From: Pseudarthrobacter sp. IC2-21
GTDB taxonomy: Bacteria > Actinomycetota > Actinomycetes > Actinomycetales > Micrococcaceae
Reading direction: 5' to 3'
DNA length: 64,000 bases
NCBI RefSeq assembly: GCF_034048115.1
Contig: NZ_CP139145.1
Coordinates: forward strand, 186,001 to 250,000
Shown: positions 42,264 through 50,968 of the stretch, piece by piece
Layout of the letters: the number at the start of each line of letters is the position of its first letter
Position numbering within the stretch: position 1 is the stretch's first letter
Notes under the pieces: generated by a model
Told to the model about the DNA's origin: nothing
Seen by the model: the letters and a program-made list of their open reading frames with translations, nothing else
Database searches by the model: none
Made by a program: the position numbers and the translations under genes

Positions 42264-43615
42264 TGGGCTGCTCCAATCAGGTCTGCTTCGAAGGCGGCGA
42301 CGTCGGTGTCGGTGCCGAGGTGGGGGTAAAGGGGAAACTTGTCTGCCAGGGCGGTCACCCGGGCGCGGAGTTCGACGGCGGTGCTGTCGCTCAGGGGCGT
42401 TGTCCCGGCGGCGCCGGTGCCCGCAGCGGCGATCAGCGCCGTCGCGATGATGTCTGCTACTTCCGTGAACTCCTCGGCGCCGAAACCGCGGGTGGCCAGG
42501 GCCGGGGTGCCGATGCGGAGCCCGGAGGACACCATGGGCGGGCGGGGGTCGAAGGGGACGGCGTTGCGGTTGACGGTGATGCCGATGCGGTGCAGGGCGT
42601 CTTCGGCCTGCTGGCCGTCCAGCTCGGAATTGCGGAGGTCAACCAGGACCAGGTGCACGTCGGTGCCGCCGTTGACCACGGAGATTCCGGCCGCGGCAAC
42701 GTCGTCGCGGAGGAGGCGTTCGGCCAGGAGCTTGGAGCCCTGCAGGACGCGTTCCTGGCGTTCCTTGAACTCCGGGGCTGCTGCGAGCTTGAAGGCCACC
42801 GCCTTGGCGGCGATGACGTGCTCCAGCGGACCGCCCTGCTGGCCGGGGAAAACTGCAGAGTTGATCTTCTTGGCGTACTGCTCCTTGGCGAGGATGACGC
42901 CGCCGCGGGGGCCGCCGAGGGTCTTGTGGGTGGTGGTGGTGACGACGTCGGCGTACGGCACGGGGTTCGGGTGCAGACCGGCGGCCACCAGGCCGGCGAA
43001 GTGCGCCATGTCCACCATCAGGTAGGCGCCCACCAGATCGGCGATCCGGCGGAACTCGGCGAAGTCCAGCTGCCGGGAGTACGCGGACCAGCCGGCCACG
43101 ATGAGCTTCGGGCGGTGTTCCAGGGCCAGTGCTTCAACGTCGGCCATGTCAATGGTGTGGGTGTCTTCGCGGACCTCGTACGGGACCACGTTATAGAGCT
43201 TGCCGGAGAAGTTAATCTTCATGCCGTGCGTAAGGTGGCCGCCGTGGGCCAGGCTGAGGCCCATGATGGTGTCGCCCGGGTTGAGCAGCGCAAACATGGC
43301 TGCCGCGTTGGCCTGAGCTCCCGAGTGCGGCTGCACGTTGGCGAACTCGGCGCCGAACAGTGCCTTGACCCGGTCGATGGCGAGCTGCTCGATGACGTCC
43401 ACGTGCTCGCAGCCGCCGTAATAGCGCTTGCCGGGGTAGCCCTCGGCGTACTTGTTGGTCAGGACCGAGCCCTGCGCCTCCATGACGGCGGACGGGGCGA
43501 AATTCTCCGAGGCGATCATTTCCAGGGTCGTCTGCTGGCGGACCAGCTCATTATTGATGGCCTGCTGGACCTCGGGATCGACTGTTGAAAGTCGCTCGTT
43601 CAACTGCTGAACCAC
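42260..43615 (-). CDS. glyA: Serine hydroxymethyltransferase
   Basis: A 451-residue PLP enzyme. The motif [14 protein letters not shown] holds the PLP-binding Lys at about residue 231, and SGAQANAA lies nearer the N terminus. Here it joins glycine and 5,10-methylene-tetrahydrofolate, both products of sarcosine oxidase, into serine. It is the first gene of the operon, so this is probably a catabolic copy separate from a housekeeping glyA. The promoter region contains a perfect 14-bp palindrome shared with the divergent GntR gene. Confidence 0.94.
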   Translation of the reverse strand: MVQQLNERLSTVDPEVQQAINNELVRQQTTLEMIASENFAPSAVMEAQGSVLTNKYAEGYPGKRYYGGCEHVDVIEQLAIDRVKALFGAEFANVQPHSGAQANAAAMFALLNPGDTIMGLSLAHGGHLTHGMKINFSGKLYNVVPYEVREDTHTIDMADVEALALEHRPKLIVAGWSAYSRQLDFAEFRRIADLVGAYLMVDMAHFAGLVAAGLHPNPVPYADVVTTTTHKTLGGPRGGVILAKEQYAKKINSAVFPGQQGGPLEHVIAAKAVAFKLAAAPEFKERQERVLQGSKLLAERLLRDDVAAAGISVVNGGTDVHLVLVDLRNSELDGQQAEDALHRIGITVNRNAVPFDPRPPMVSSGLRIGTPALATRGFGAEEFTEVADIIATALIAAAGTGAAGTTPLSDSTAVELRARVTALADKFPLYPHLGTDTDVAAFEADLIGAAQ

Positions 43616-43630
43616 GGATGCTCCTTTGAA

Positions 43631-43677
43631 ATACCACTGTTGTTGTGACTGATATATCAGTGTGAGGTCAATGGTAT
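43631..43677. promoter_or_regulatory. Operator region between glyA and the divergent gntR gene
   Basis: ACTGATATATCAGT (43648-43661) is a perfect 14-bp palindrome. It is enclosed by a wider inverted pair, ATACCA (43631-43636) and TGGTAT (43672-43677). Position and form suit a GntR/FCD dimer site that controls both divergent genes. Confidence 0.75.
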
Positions 43678-43770
43678 GATTAGGATCACAGCAGAGTCAA
43701 TAGCTGGACCGAAAGCGGCTTGAAGCTACCACTTCGGGTTCAGCTGGTATCAGAGAAACGGAGCGGCACC

Positions 43771-44442
43771 GTGAATGAACTTGTTGCCCTGCCCCAGGCA
43801 GCGGATGAGGTACTCTCCCAGGCTGAGGCCGCGTATCGGCAGCTGCGCGACAAGCTGATCATGCTTGAAATCCGCCCGGGCGAGCCCATCAACGACGGAC
43901 AGCTCGCCGCCGAGCTCGGCTTCGGGCGAACCCCTGTACGGGAGGCCATCAAGCGGCTTGAGGTGGATCACCTGGTTGTTTCCTACCCGCGCCGCGGAAC
44001 CTTTGCCACGAGTGTGGACTTCACGGAGCTGGCCGATGTCTCCGAGGTCCGCGAGCTGCTCGAGCCGCTGGCTGCGCGCAGTGCTGCCATCCGCGCCAAC
44101 GCCGCCATGCGACGCGAGCTGCTAAGCGTCGCCGACACCATTGCGGGGCTCGAGCCGAACCCGGCGGAGTCGCGCGATCTGATGCGGTATGACCTCACCG
44201 TGCACCGGCTGATCTACAAAGCCGCCGCGAATCCGCACCTGGAAGACACCCTGATCCGTTACGACAACCTGGCAACGCGCATCTGGTGCCTGGTCCTGGA
44301 CAAACTGCCCTCAGTCAGCGGTCACATCACCGAGCATGTGGACCTGCTCAGGGCCGTGGCCGACGGCGACGCGGACAAGGCCGGCGAGCTTGCCCTCCAC
44401 CACGTGACGAACTTCGAGGAAACCATCCGCAAGGTGCTGTAG
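43771..44442 (+). CDS. GntR-family (FCD) regulator of the sarcosine operon
   Basis: A protein of about 223 residues. Its winged helix contains QLAAELGFGRTPVREAIKRL, and a helical FCD domain follows with YDLTVHRLIYKAAANPHLE, where the Asp/His set probably binds a metal or acid ligand. I chose the GTG at 43771, eight bases after CGGAG, over an in-frame TTG at 43720. It is divergent from glyA and the shared palindrome supports direct control. The ligand could be sarcosine, glycine or a related amine. A strong terminator follows. Confidence 0.88.
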   Translation: MNELVALPQAADEVLSQAEAAYRQLRDKLIMLEIRPGEPINDGQLAAELGFGRTPVREAIKRLEVDHLVVSYPRRGTFATSVDFTELADVSEVRELLEPLAARSAAIRANAAMRRELLSVADTIAGLEPNPAESRDLMRYDLTVHRLIYKAAANPHLEDTLIRYDNLATRIWCLVLDKLPSVSGHITEHVDLLRAVADGDADKAGELALHHVTNFEETIRKVL

Positions 44443-44513
44443 CCTGGGTGGCCCCCGGCTGCCCCGGGGTTGTGCCCCCGCGGGCCGGATCCCTTAGCGC
44501 GCTCCTGCCGCTC

Positions 44514-44552
44514 CCATGGCGGCCCCCACGCACGGCGTGGGGGCCGCCATGG
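44514..44552 (+). terminator. Terminator of the GntR gene
   Basis: A perfect 17-bp stem (44514-44530 and 44536-44552) with a 5-base loop, followed by TCGTTT. It occupies part of the 372-base gap 44443-44814. The remainder holds the promoter sites at 44765-44792; between 44560 and 44760 I see nothing definite. Confidence 0.8.
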
Positions 44553-44764
44553 TCGTTTCCCGCTGCTTGGGCCGCGACTGCCTGGACCGGGTCGCCGGAC
44601 TCGGGGCCGAGCCCCGGCCGGGACGCGTAAGCGGCAACGCAAATTCGCCACACGCAACGAACAGACATTCCGGTTGCCAGCTCTTCGTTCTGCGGCCCAG
44701 TGAAAGTCACGGGGAAAATGTTTGCGAAAAGGCGTTGACTGTGTGCCCGATCACGTCATACTCT

Positions 44765-44792
44765 GTTGCAACAGCGTTGCGCTGAATGCAAC
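44765..44792 (+). promoter_or_regulatory. Cluster of GTTGC/GCAAC half-sites
   Basis: GTTGCAAC (44765-44772) is a perfect palindrome. It is followed by GTTGC (44776-44780) and GCAAC (44788-44792), an inverted pair seven bases apart. The cluster lies 23 bases before the transporter start and is a good candidate for the IclR regulator encoded at the end of the same gene run. Confidence 0.5.
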
Positions 44793-44814
44793 CCCCAACC
44801 ATTTTGGTGGATCC

Positions 44815-46218
44815 ATGAGTAACGAAACTTCCTCCCCGGCCCGTGGCCGCGGTGTTAACCCGGAGCCTGGCGAATCCCGCGCCACCTCCACAACTGGCCG
44901 CAGCACCCTCAGCGGCCAGGACTATGACCCCGCTGACAGCGCCGTCAGCAAGGAAACCCGCCGCAGGGTCATCGCGGCCAGCTTCATCGGCAACTTCGTT
45001 GAATGGTTCGACTACGCCGTTTACGGCTACCTTGCCGTCACAATCGCCACCGTCTTTTTCCCCGAATCCAACCCCCAAACCGGACTCCTACTCACCTTCG
45101 CCCTGTTCGCCATCTCGTTCCTGGTCCGCCCGCTCGGCGGGTTCGTCTGGGGCCACATCGGTGACAAGGTGGGCCGGCGGACAGCACTCTCGCTGTCCAT
45201 CCTGATCATGTCCGGGGCGACGTTCTGCATCGCACTCATCCCGGGCTATGACACGATCGGCATCTGGGCCCCCGTCCTGCTGCTGATCATCCGGGTAGTC
45301 CAGGGCTTCTCGGCCTCCGGTGAGTACGCAGGAGCCTCGGCCTTCCTCGTGGAGTACGCTCCGGCCAACAAACGCGGCCTGTACGCTGCGGTTGTCCCGG
45401 CCAGTACGGCCGCCGGCCTGCTCCTGGGTTCCCTGTTGGCCGGACTGCTGACGGTCCTGCTCACAACCGATGCCATGCACAGCTGGGGCTGGCGCCTGCC
45501 CTTCCTGCTGGCCGCACCGATGGGACTGATCGGCCGCTACATCCGCACCAAGCTCGAGGACACCCCGGTGTTCCGCGAGCTCGCCAAGGAAGACCAGGCG
45601 GTCAAGGCACCCGTGTCCAGCCTGTTCCGCAACCACTGGCGCCAGCTGCTTCAGGCCGTCGGCGCCGTGCTGCTCAACGCCGTCGGGTTCTACGTGATCC
45701 TCAGCTACATGCCCACCTATTTGTCCTCGGAGCTTGGCCTCGGCGCAACCGAGTCCTTCCTCGCCACCACCATCGCGCTGCTGACCTACATCGGGTTCAT
45801 CTTCCTGACCGGGATGCTCTCGGACCGCTACGGACGCAAGAAGGTGCTGATCAGCGCATCCATCACCTTTATTGTGCTGACCGTTCCGGCCTTCGCGCTG
45901 CTGGGAACCGGCAACTTCCTGGTCATCGTCCTGGTCCAGGTCCTGCTGGGAGCCATGCTTACGCTCAATGACGGAACGCTTCCCAGCTTCCTGGCCGAGA
46001 TGTTCCCCACCCGGGTGCGCTACAGCGGCTTCGCGGTCAGCTTCAACCTCTCCAACGCCCTCTTCGGCGGCACGGCTCCCTTCATGGCCACCCTCCTGAT
46101 CGCCGCTACCGCCAACGAACTGGCCCCGGCCTGGTACCTGGTTGGCGCGGCACTCATCTCGCTGATCGCCGTCGCGCTTTCCCGGGAAACCGGCAACGAA
46201 CCGCTGCGCCACGAATAA
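44815..46218 (+). CDS. MHS-family MFS transporter, probable creatinine/creatine uptake
   Basis: A 467-residue, 12-helix metabolite:H+ symporter of the ProP/ShiA/KgtP type. It has FIGNFVEWFDYAVYGYLA in the first helix, GHIGDKVGRRTAL after the second, and SASGEYAGASAFLVEYAP in the fourth, all typical of MHS proteins. The N-terminal 45 residues are a polar tail. The ATG at 44815 follows GGTGG. It is the first gene before creatinase and creatininase, so uptake of creatinine or creatine is the likely role. That specificity is inferred from context. Confidence 0.88.
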   Translation: MSNETSSPARGRGVNPEPGESRATSTTGRSTLSGQDYDPADSAVSKETRRRVIAASFIGNFVEWFDYAVYGYLAVTIATVFFPESNPQTGLLLTFALFAISFLVRPLGGFVWGHIGDKVGRRTALSLSILIMSGATFCIALIPGYDTIGIWAPVLLLIIRVVQGFSASGEYAGASAFLVEYAPANKRGLYAAVVPASTAAGLLLGSLLAGLLTVLLTTDAMHSWGWRLPFLLAAPMGLIGRYIRTKLEDTPVFRELAKEDQAVKAPVSSLFRNHWRQLLQAVGAVLLNAVGFYVILSYMPTYLSSELGLGATESFLATTIALLTYIGFIFLTGMLSDRYGRKKVLISASITFIVLTVPAFALLGTGNFLVIVLVQVLLGAMLTLNDGTLPSFLAEMFPTRVRYSGFAVSFNLSNALFGGTAPFMATLLIAATANELAPAWYLVGAALISLIAVALSRETGNEPLRHE

Positions 46219-46270
46219 ACAGACTTTCTTCTTCCCTCTTTACGTAACTGCACCACAGAAAGGCACCACC

Positions 46271-47524
46271 ATGACCATCACCACCGAAAACGCCTCGTCC
46301 ATCGCCGAACTGGAGCGCACCAAGGTCCTGAAGAACGGCAAAAAGGTCAGCCTCACGTTCTCAGACACGGAGTTTGAGCGCCGTCTCGCGGGACTGCGCC
46401 GCATCATGGCGGAGAAGGAGCTCGACGCCGTCGTCCTCACCAGCTACCACTCCATCAAGTACTACTCCGACTTCCTGTTCACCACCTTCGGCCGCTCCTA
46501 CGCCATGGTGGTCACCAAGGATGACAACGTCACCGTCACCGCCAATATCGACGCCGGGATGCCTTGGCGCCGCAGCTACGGCGACAACATCATTTACACG
46601 GACTGGCGCCGGGACAACTACATCTTCGCCATCCAGGAAGTCCTGCGCACCCGCGGCATCAACCCGCGCCGCCTCGGCGTCGAGGATGACTCGCTGCCGC
46701 TGGATAACCGCAACAAGATCCAGGCCGCCTTCTCCGGCGCCACCCTGGTGGACGTGGCCCAGGCGGCCATGCGCCAGCGCATGATCAAGTCCGCCGAGGA
46801 AATCGAGGTCATCAAGCACGGCGCCCGCATCGGCGACCTCGGCGGCGAAGCGATCCGCAACGCCATCACGGCCGGCATCACCGAATACGAGGTGGCCCTG
46901 ATCGGCACCGAAGCGATGGTGCACGAGATCGCCCGCACCTTCCCCGACTCCGAAATCCGCGACACCTGGGTCTGGTTCCAGTCCGGCATCAACACCGACG
47001 GCGCCCACAACTGGGCAACCACCCGCAAGATCCAGGAACACGACATCCTGTCCCTGAACTGCTTCCCCATGACCTCGGGCTACTACACGGCACTGGAACG
47101 CACCCTGTTCTACGGCGAACCGGATGCCCGCTCGCTGGAACTGTGGAACATCAACGTCGAGGTCCACAAGCGCGGCCTGGAACTGATCAAGCCCGGCGCC
47201 GTCTGCAAGGACATCGCCGCGGAGCTCAACGAGATCTACGTCGGCTACGGCCTCCTGGCCAACCGTACGTTCGGCTACGGCCACTCCTTCGGCGTCCTGA
47301 GCCACTACTACGGCCGGGAAGCCGGGCTGGAACTCCGCGAGGACATTGACACGGTGCTGGAACCGGGCATGGTGGTTTCCATGGAACCGATGATCACCGT
47401 CCTGGACGGCCAGCCGGGCGCGGGCGGCTACCGCGAGCACGACATCCTCGTGGTGGGCGAAGATGGTGCGGAGAACATCACCAAGTTCCCGTTCGGCCCC
47501 GAATACAACATCATCGGAGCCTGA
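46271..47524 (+). CDS. Creatinase (creatine amidinohydrolase)
   Basis: A 417-residue pita-bread-fold hydrolase. It closely resembles Pseudomonas creatinase, including SYHSIKYYSDFLF, WFQSGINTDGAHN, YYTALERTLF, FGYGHSFGVLSHYYGREAG and VVSMEPMI. The catalytic His aligns with His246, and the substrate-binding Glu residues align with Glu276 and Glu372 (His232, Glu262 and Glu358 in Pseudomonas, a constant offset of 14). The metal ligands of aminopeptidases in this fold are absent, as expected. It hydrolyses creatine to sarcosine and urea. The sarcosine is the substrate of the sox operon 3 kb away. No urease is in the window. Confidence 0.95.
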   Translation: MTITTENASSIAELERTKVLKNGKKVSLTFSDTEFERRLAGLRRIMAEKELDAVVLTSYHSIKYYSDFLFTTFGRSYAMVVTKDDNVTVTANIDAGMPWRRSYGDNIIYTDWRRDNYIFAIQEVLRTRGINPRRLGVEDDSLPLDNRNKIQAAFSGATLVDVAQAAMRQRMIKSAEEIEVIKHGARIGDLGGEAIRNAITAGITEYEVALIGTEAMVHEIARTFPDSEIRDTWVWFQSGINTDGAHNWATTRKIQEHDILSLNCFPMTSGYYTALERTLFYGEPDARSLELWNINVEVHKRGLELIKPGAVCKDIAAELNEIYVGYGLLANRTFGYGHSFGVLSHYYGREAGLELREDIDTVLEPGMVVSMEPMITVLDGQPGAGGYREHDILVVGEDGAENITKFPFGPEYNIIGA

Positions 47525-47538
47525 CAACCTGAGAACCG

Positions 47539-47583
47539 GCCGGGAAAGCGGCGCCGTGGCTGACACGACGCCGCTTTCCCGGC
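47539..47583 (+). terminator. Hairpin between the creatinase and creatininase genes
   Basis: A perfect 15-bp outer stem (47539-47553 and 47569-47583) with an inner CGTG/CACG pair. No T-run follows, so it is probably an attenuator or mRNA-stability element rather than a full stop. Confidence 0.55.
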
Positions 47584-47588
47584 ACTTC

Positions 47589-47645
47589 CACCCCCACCCT
47601 GTACCACCCCCACTCCGTACCACCCCCACTCCGTACCACCCCCAC
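47589..47645 (+). repeat. 16-bp minisatellite before the creatininase gene
   Basis: Units CACCCCCACCCTGTAC (47589-47604) and CACCCCCACTCCGTAC twice (47605-47620, 47621-47636), then a 9-base partial unit. The array is 17 bases from the creatininase start and abuts its AAGGAG ribosome binding site. Confidence 0.92.
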
Positions 47646-47661
47646 AAGGAGCACCACGAGC

Positions 47662-48486
47662 ATGGACAAGTCAGTATTTCTGGAAGACCTGGACGCCTTC
47701 GCCTACCGCGAAGTCCTGTCCTCCGGGGAAGCGATCGTCCTGATACCTGTCGGTTCCCTGGAACAGCACGGCCCGCACCTGCCGCTGGGAACTGACACCC
47801 TGCTGTCATCGCGCTTCGCGGATGGTGTTGCACGGCGCCTGGGGGCACTCGTTGCCCAGCCCATCGCCTACGGGTACAAGTCGCAGCAGAAATCCGGGGG
47901 CGGCAACCATCTCTCGGGGACCACCAGCCTGGACGGCGCAACCCTGATCGGGGTGGCGCGCAACCTGGTCAAGTCCTTCCTTAACCAGGGCGTCCGGCAC
48001 GTGGTCTTCGTCAACGGCCACTTCGAGAACTACCAGTTCCTCTACGAAGGAATTGACCTGGCCCTGGAAGACCTGGGGATCAAGCCCGGCGCGAAGCAGA
48101 GCGTGCTGCTGCTCTCCTACTGGGACTTCGTCAGCCAGGACACCCTGACGGAGGTCTACCCGGACGGATTCCCGGGCTGGGACATCGAGCACGGCGGCGT
48201 ACTGGAAACCTCCCTGATGCTTCACCTTGAGCCGGCCCGGGTGGGCATGGACCGCCTTGTAGATGGTCCAGCCGCCGTCCTGCCACGCTTCGACAGGCTC
48301 CCGGTGGTTCCTGAGCGCACGCCGGCCACCGGCTGTCTCTCCTCGGCCGCCGGTTCCAGTGCGGCCAAGGGCGAACTGCTGTACCGGCAGGTGGTCGAAG
48401 ACCTGGCCGTTGACCTTGCCCGCGAGCTGAACCGCGAAGGCGTTATGCCTGCAGCGCCGCCGCTATCCGCTCACTATGCGCAATGA
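47662..48486 (+). CDS. Creatininase (creatinine amidohydrolase)
   Basis: A 274-residue metal-dependent amidohydrolase. It matches Pseudomonas creatininase in order and spacing: PVGSLEQHGPHLPLGTDTLL (metal-binding Glu, His, Asp), YGYKSQQKSGGGNH, GTTSLDGATL, VNGHFEN and WDIEHGGVLETSLML. It interconverts creatinine and creatine and so feeds creatinase. The ATG lies 10 bases after AAGGAG. Its end overlaps the IclR frame (ATGA at 48483-48486), and an inverted repeat straddles the junction. Confidence 0.94.
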   Translation: MDKSVFLEDLDAFAYREVLSSGEAIVLIPVGSLEQHGPHLPLGTDTLLSSRFADGVARRLGALVAQPIAYGYKSQQKSGGGNHLSGTTSLDGATLIGVARNLVKSFLNQGVRHVVFVNGHFENYQFLYEGIDLALEDLGIKPGAKQSVLLLSYWDFVSQDTLTEVYPDGFPGWDIEHGGVLETSLMLHLEPARVGMDRLVDGPAAVLPRFDRLPVVPERTPATGCLSSAAGSSAAKGELLYRQVVEDLAVDLARELNREGVMPAAPPLSAHYAQ

Positions 48487-48492
48487 TAGTGA
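48471..48492. promoter_or_regulatory. 7-bp inverted repeat at the creatininase/iclR junction
   Basis: TCACTAT (48471-48477) and ATAGTGA (48486-48492) are exact inverted copies with an 8-base spacer, spanning the stop codon and the IclR start region. It could be an autoregulatory IclR site or a translational structure. Confidence 0.45.
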
Positions 48493-49355
48493 GCACCATG
48501 AGCAAAGCAGATTCCCTCGACACCAACGGCAACGGCACCAACCCGGCCGAGGCCAACGGCAAGGCAGACACCAAGGGCGCCTCAGTCATTGTTAACGCCA
48601 TCGCCGTGCTTCGCTCCTTCACCGCGGACGAGCCGTTGCTGGGTGTCACGGAAATTGCGAACAGGGTAGGCCTGCACAAGAGCACGGTGTCCCGGATCCT
48701 GGCGACTTTTGAACAGGAAAACCTTGTGGAGCGGGACGAGGACACGCGCCGCTTCCGGCTCGGGTTGGGGCTGATCGCCGTCGCCGGACCGCTGCTGGCT
48801 GAACTGGAGGAGCGCCGCGTCGCCTATCCGGTCCTCCGCGAACTCACCGAACTGACTGGCGAAACGAGTGCCCTGATGATGTGGGAGGGCAATCAGTCCA
48901 TCTGCGTGGAGCAGATCGCGAGCCGGCACCAGATCAAACACACCACCCCGCTGGGGGCCCGTTACAACGATGCCTTGAGCGCCTCGGTCCAGGTGTTCCT
49001 CGCCACCGAACCGGAGGAGCGCGTGCGTTCACTCATCCGAAGCGGCGCCATCACTTACGCGGGGGTGGATGAGACCAGCCTCGACGGTTACCTGGTCCGC
49101 CTGAAAGAAGACTCCCGGCGTGGCTGGGCCGTCAACTACGGGGAGAGTTCACTGGATGAAGTGGGCGTGGCCGCGCCCGTCTACGATCACCGCGGCGACG
49201 TTGTTGCAGCAGTCCTCATCCCCGCCCCGCGGTTCCGCGTCTCCCAGGAGCGGCTCCAAAACCTCGGCCAATCATGCATGGCGGCAGCCAACAAGGTCAC
49301 CGCGCGGCTGGGCGGCAAAGCGCCCGGGGCCGGCAGCGCAACCAGCGCCGGCTGA
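48483..49355 (+). CDS. IclR-family transcriptional regulator
   Basis: A protein of up to 290 residues. The winged helix (about residues 35-90) contains VTEIANRVGLHKSTVSRIL. The IclR ligand domain follows, with conserved LGARYNDALSASVQVFLA and a C-terminal RRGWAVNYGESSLDEVGVAAPV. Translation could start at ATG 48483 (overlapping the creatininase stop) or at ATG 48498; neither has a strong ribosome binding site. As last gene of the transporter-creatinase-creatininase run it likely controls that run, perhaps through the GTTGC sites at 44765-44792. Confidence 0.88.
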   Translation: MIVSTMSKADSLDTNGNGTNPAEANGKADTKGASVIVNAIAVLRSFTADEPLLGVTEIANRVGLHKSTVSRILATFEQENLVERDEDTRRFRLGLGLIAVAGPLLAELEERRVAYPVLRELTELTGETSALMMWEGNQSICVEQIASRHQIKHTTPLGARYNDALSASVQVFLATEPEERVRSLIRSGAITYAGVDETSLDGYLVRLKEDSRRGWAVNYGESSLDEVGVAAPVYDHRGDVVAAVLIPAPRFRVSQERLQNLGQSCMAAANKVTARLGGKAPGAGSATSAG

Positions 49356-49380
49356 CCCGCCGGAAACCACCCCGCCCCCA

Positions 49381-49450
49381 GGAACGCTCTCTCACTTAAT
49401 GCAGGAAAAACCGGATCGCTCTCTCACTTTCTTCAAGAAAGTGAGAGAGC
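49381..49450. repeat. Dispersed CTCTCTCACTTAATG repeat, locus E
   Basis: A forward unit (49385-49403), the sequence ACCGGATCGCTC, and a near-perfect hairpin of GCTCTCTCACTTTCTT with its complement (about 49418-49450). It borders the left end of the IS element. Confidence 0.88.
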
Positions 49451-49493
49451 CCCTCTCCGTCAGGCTGGTTGTGAGTCATTCATTTCCTGTTGA

Positions 49494-49913
49494 GTGAAGG
49501 AGCCGGCGATGCCCGTTGATAACAAGGGTTTTACGCGTGAAGAGATCCGTGAGTTCATGCATGAGTACTATTTGCAGCCGCATGGGTCGAGGAAGGAGTG
49601 GCTTGCCTCGACGTCCGTTTCGGACTGGACGTTCCGCAGGTGGCGCACTCTGATGGTCCAGGGCGATATCGACCGTGGCCTGATTCCGCGGGAACATGGA
49701 GGCATGGTCCCGACGAATCGTGAGCTCTCCGCGTTTGAAAAAGCACGCGCGAGGGAAATAGCTGCCCACCGTGCCGAAGTCGAAAAACTCCAGAAGCGGG
49801 TGCAGGAGCTGGAGGACACGAATTCCGCACTGGGAAAAGCTATCCGGCTCTTGCACGAGTTGAGCGTGCCAGAGCCCGATACAACCCCGACGAGCGCTCA
49901 GAACGGTTCATAG
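49494..49913 (+). CDS. IS3-family transposase OrfA
   Basis: A 139-residue protein. The N-terminal helix-turn-helix region (about residues 10-55) includes EWLASTSVSDWTFRRWR. A coiled coil follows at about residues 80-120 (EIAAHRAEVEKLQKRVQELE), as in IS3 OrfA proteins. It ends at TAG 49911-49913. The orfB frame is already open before this stop, in the -1 frame, the usual arrangement for a programmed -1 frameshift that makes the OrfAB transposase. Confidence 0.8.
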   Translation: MKEPAMPVDNKGFTREEIREFMHEYYLQPHGSRKEWLASTSVSDWTFRRWRTLMVQGDIDRGLIPREHGGMVPTNRELSAFEKARAREIAAHRAEVEKLQKRVQELEDTNSALGKAIRLLHELSVPEPDTTPTSAQNGS

Positions 49914-49933
49914 CGGCCGAGAACTGTCTCGTC

Positions 49934-50945
49934 GTGGAGCTGCAGGTGGTCATCGGCTCCCAGCGGGCAGCGCTCGAGCTGGCGGGCGTGTCGCGCGGGA
50001 GCTGGCATTACCGGTTCAATCCCCGTCCGGGGGGGTGTCAGGACCCGATCCACCAGGCCGACCGTGCCTACGAATGCCGGATCAGTACCGACCATCACGA
50101 CCGGATTCTGGGGTTCATCCTGGCCGGTTGGGAGAAGGGCAACTCCGTTGACCATGCCTTCGCCACAGCCTGGGACAACGGCGTGCTGCTCGCCTCCAAC
50201 CGCACGTGGTGGCGGATCGCGGCAGAGTACGAGGATCAGCAGGCCCGCCCAACCATCCCGCGCAAGCGTGGAAGCAAAACGTCGTTCCTCTGAGGCGCCG
50301 GTCCTCAAGGCCACCGGACCTTCCCAGGTCTGGTCCTGGGACATCACTGATGTCTATTCCAAATGGCAGGGAAAGGTTTTCAAGTACTCCGTCATGGACA
50401 TCTTCTCCCGGGAGATCGTCGGCTGGCGGGTAGAGGAACGAGAGTCCGACCACCTCGCCGCGGAGATGTTCAAGACAGCCATCGCCCGACACGGCGCCCC
50501 GCTTATCGTGCACGCCGATTCAGGGCCGGCCATGAAATCAAACCTGCTCCGAGACACCCTCACCGCCCACAGCGTGGAACTCAGCCACAACCGCCCGTAC
50601 GTCTCCAACGACAACCCCTTCTCGGAGTCAGGGTTTCGCACGATGAAATACCGGCCCGGCTACCCCCGGATCTTTGAGGATCTCGAAGCCGCCAGGGCCT
50701 ACCTCACCGGCTATGTCCGCTGGTACAGCACCGAGCACAAACACTCCGGCATTGCACTGTTCTCACCATCGCAAGTTCACAACGGCTCGTGGAAAGAGCT
50801 CTGGGACCAGCGGGACAAAGTCCACCAGGACTACTACGAACGACACCCAGGACGGTTCCGCCAACGACCCAACACACCCGCCCCCGCCACACACGTCGGG
50901 ATCAACCTGCCCGAGACCAAAACACCCCAAAAACAAGCCCAGTGA
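49934..50945 (+). pseudogene. IS3-family transposase OrfB, frameshifted
   Basis: The first part (49934-50293) encodes an OrfB N-terminal region (LAGVSRGSWHYRF and NRTWWRIAAEY) but stops at TGA 50291. The DDE catalytic part continues in another frame: VWSWDITD (first Asp), VHADSG (second Asp) and NPFSESGF (Glu), with 35 residues between the last two. The frames switch near an AAAA run at 50276-50279. The break lies inside OrfB, not at the usual orfA/orfB slip site. So this copy is probably inactive, or the run contains a sequencing error. Confidence 0.75.
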
Positions 50946-50968
50946 CTCCACACAGCTTGACAACTAAC

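Larger units (their letters stand above)
49459..50961 (+). mobile_element. IS3-family insertion sequence
   Basis: An element of about 1.5 kb with two transposase frames. The proposed ends are imperfect inverted repeats of about 21 bases: 49459-49480 on the left and 50941-50961 (read in reverse) on the right. Both start GTCA(G/A)GCTG and share GAGTCA near the inner end. No clear target duplication is visible next to these ends, so the exact borders are uncertain. The element lies between dispersed-repeat loci E and F. Confidence 0.75.

Noticed and set aside
43616-43770. Glycine riboswitch upstream of glyA
   Set aside because: The leader is too short, and it contains protein-operator-like palindromes rather than the paired glycine aptamers.
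46361-47941. A 526-codon minus-strand frame opposite the creatinase gene
   Set aside because: The plus-strand creatinase matches a known enzyme with its catalytic residues. The antisense frame shows no recognisable protein.
50270-50295. Programmed frameshift inside orfB
   Set aside because: The AAAA run is short, and IS3 elements slip between orfA and orfB. Decay or a sequence error is simpler.
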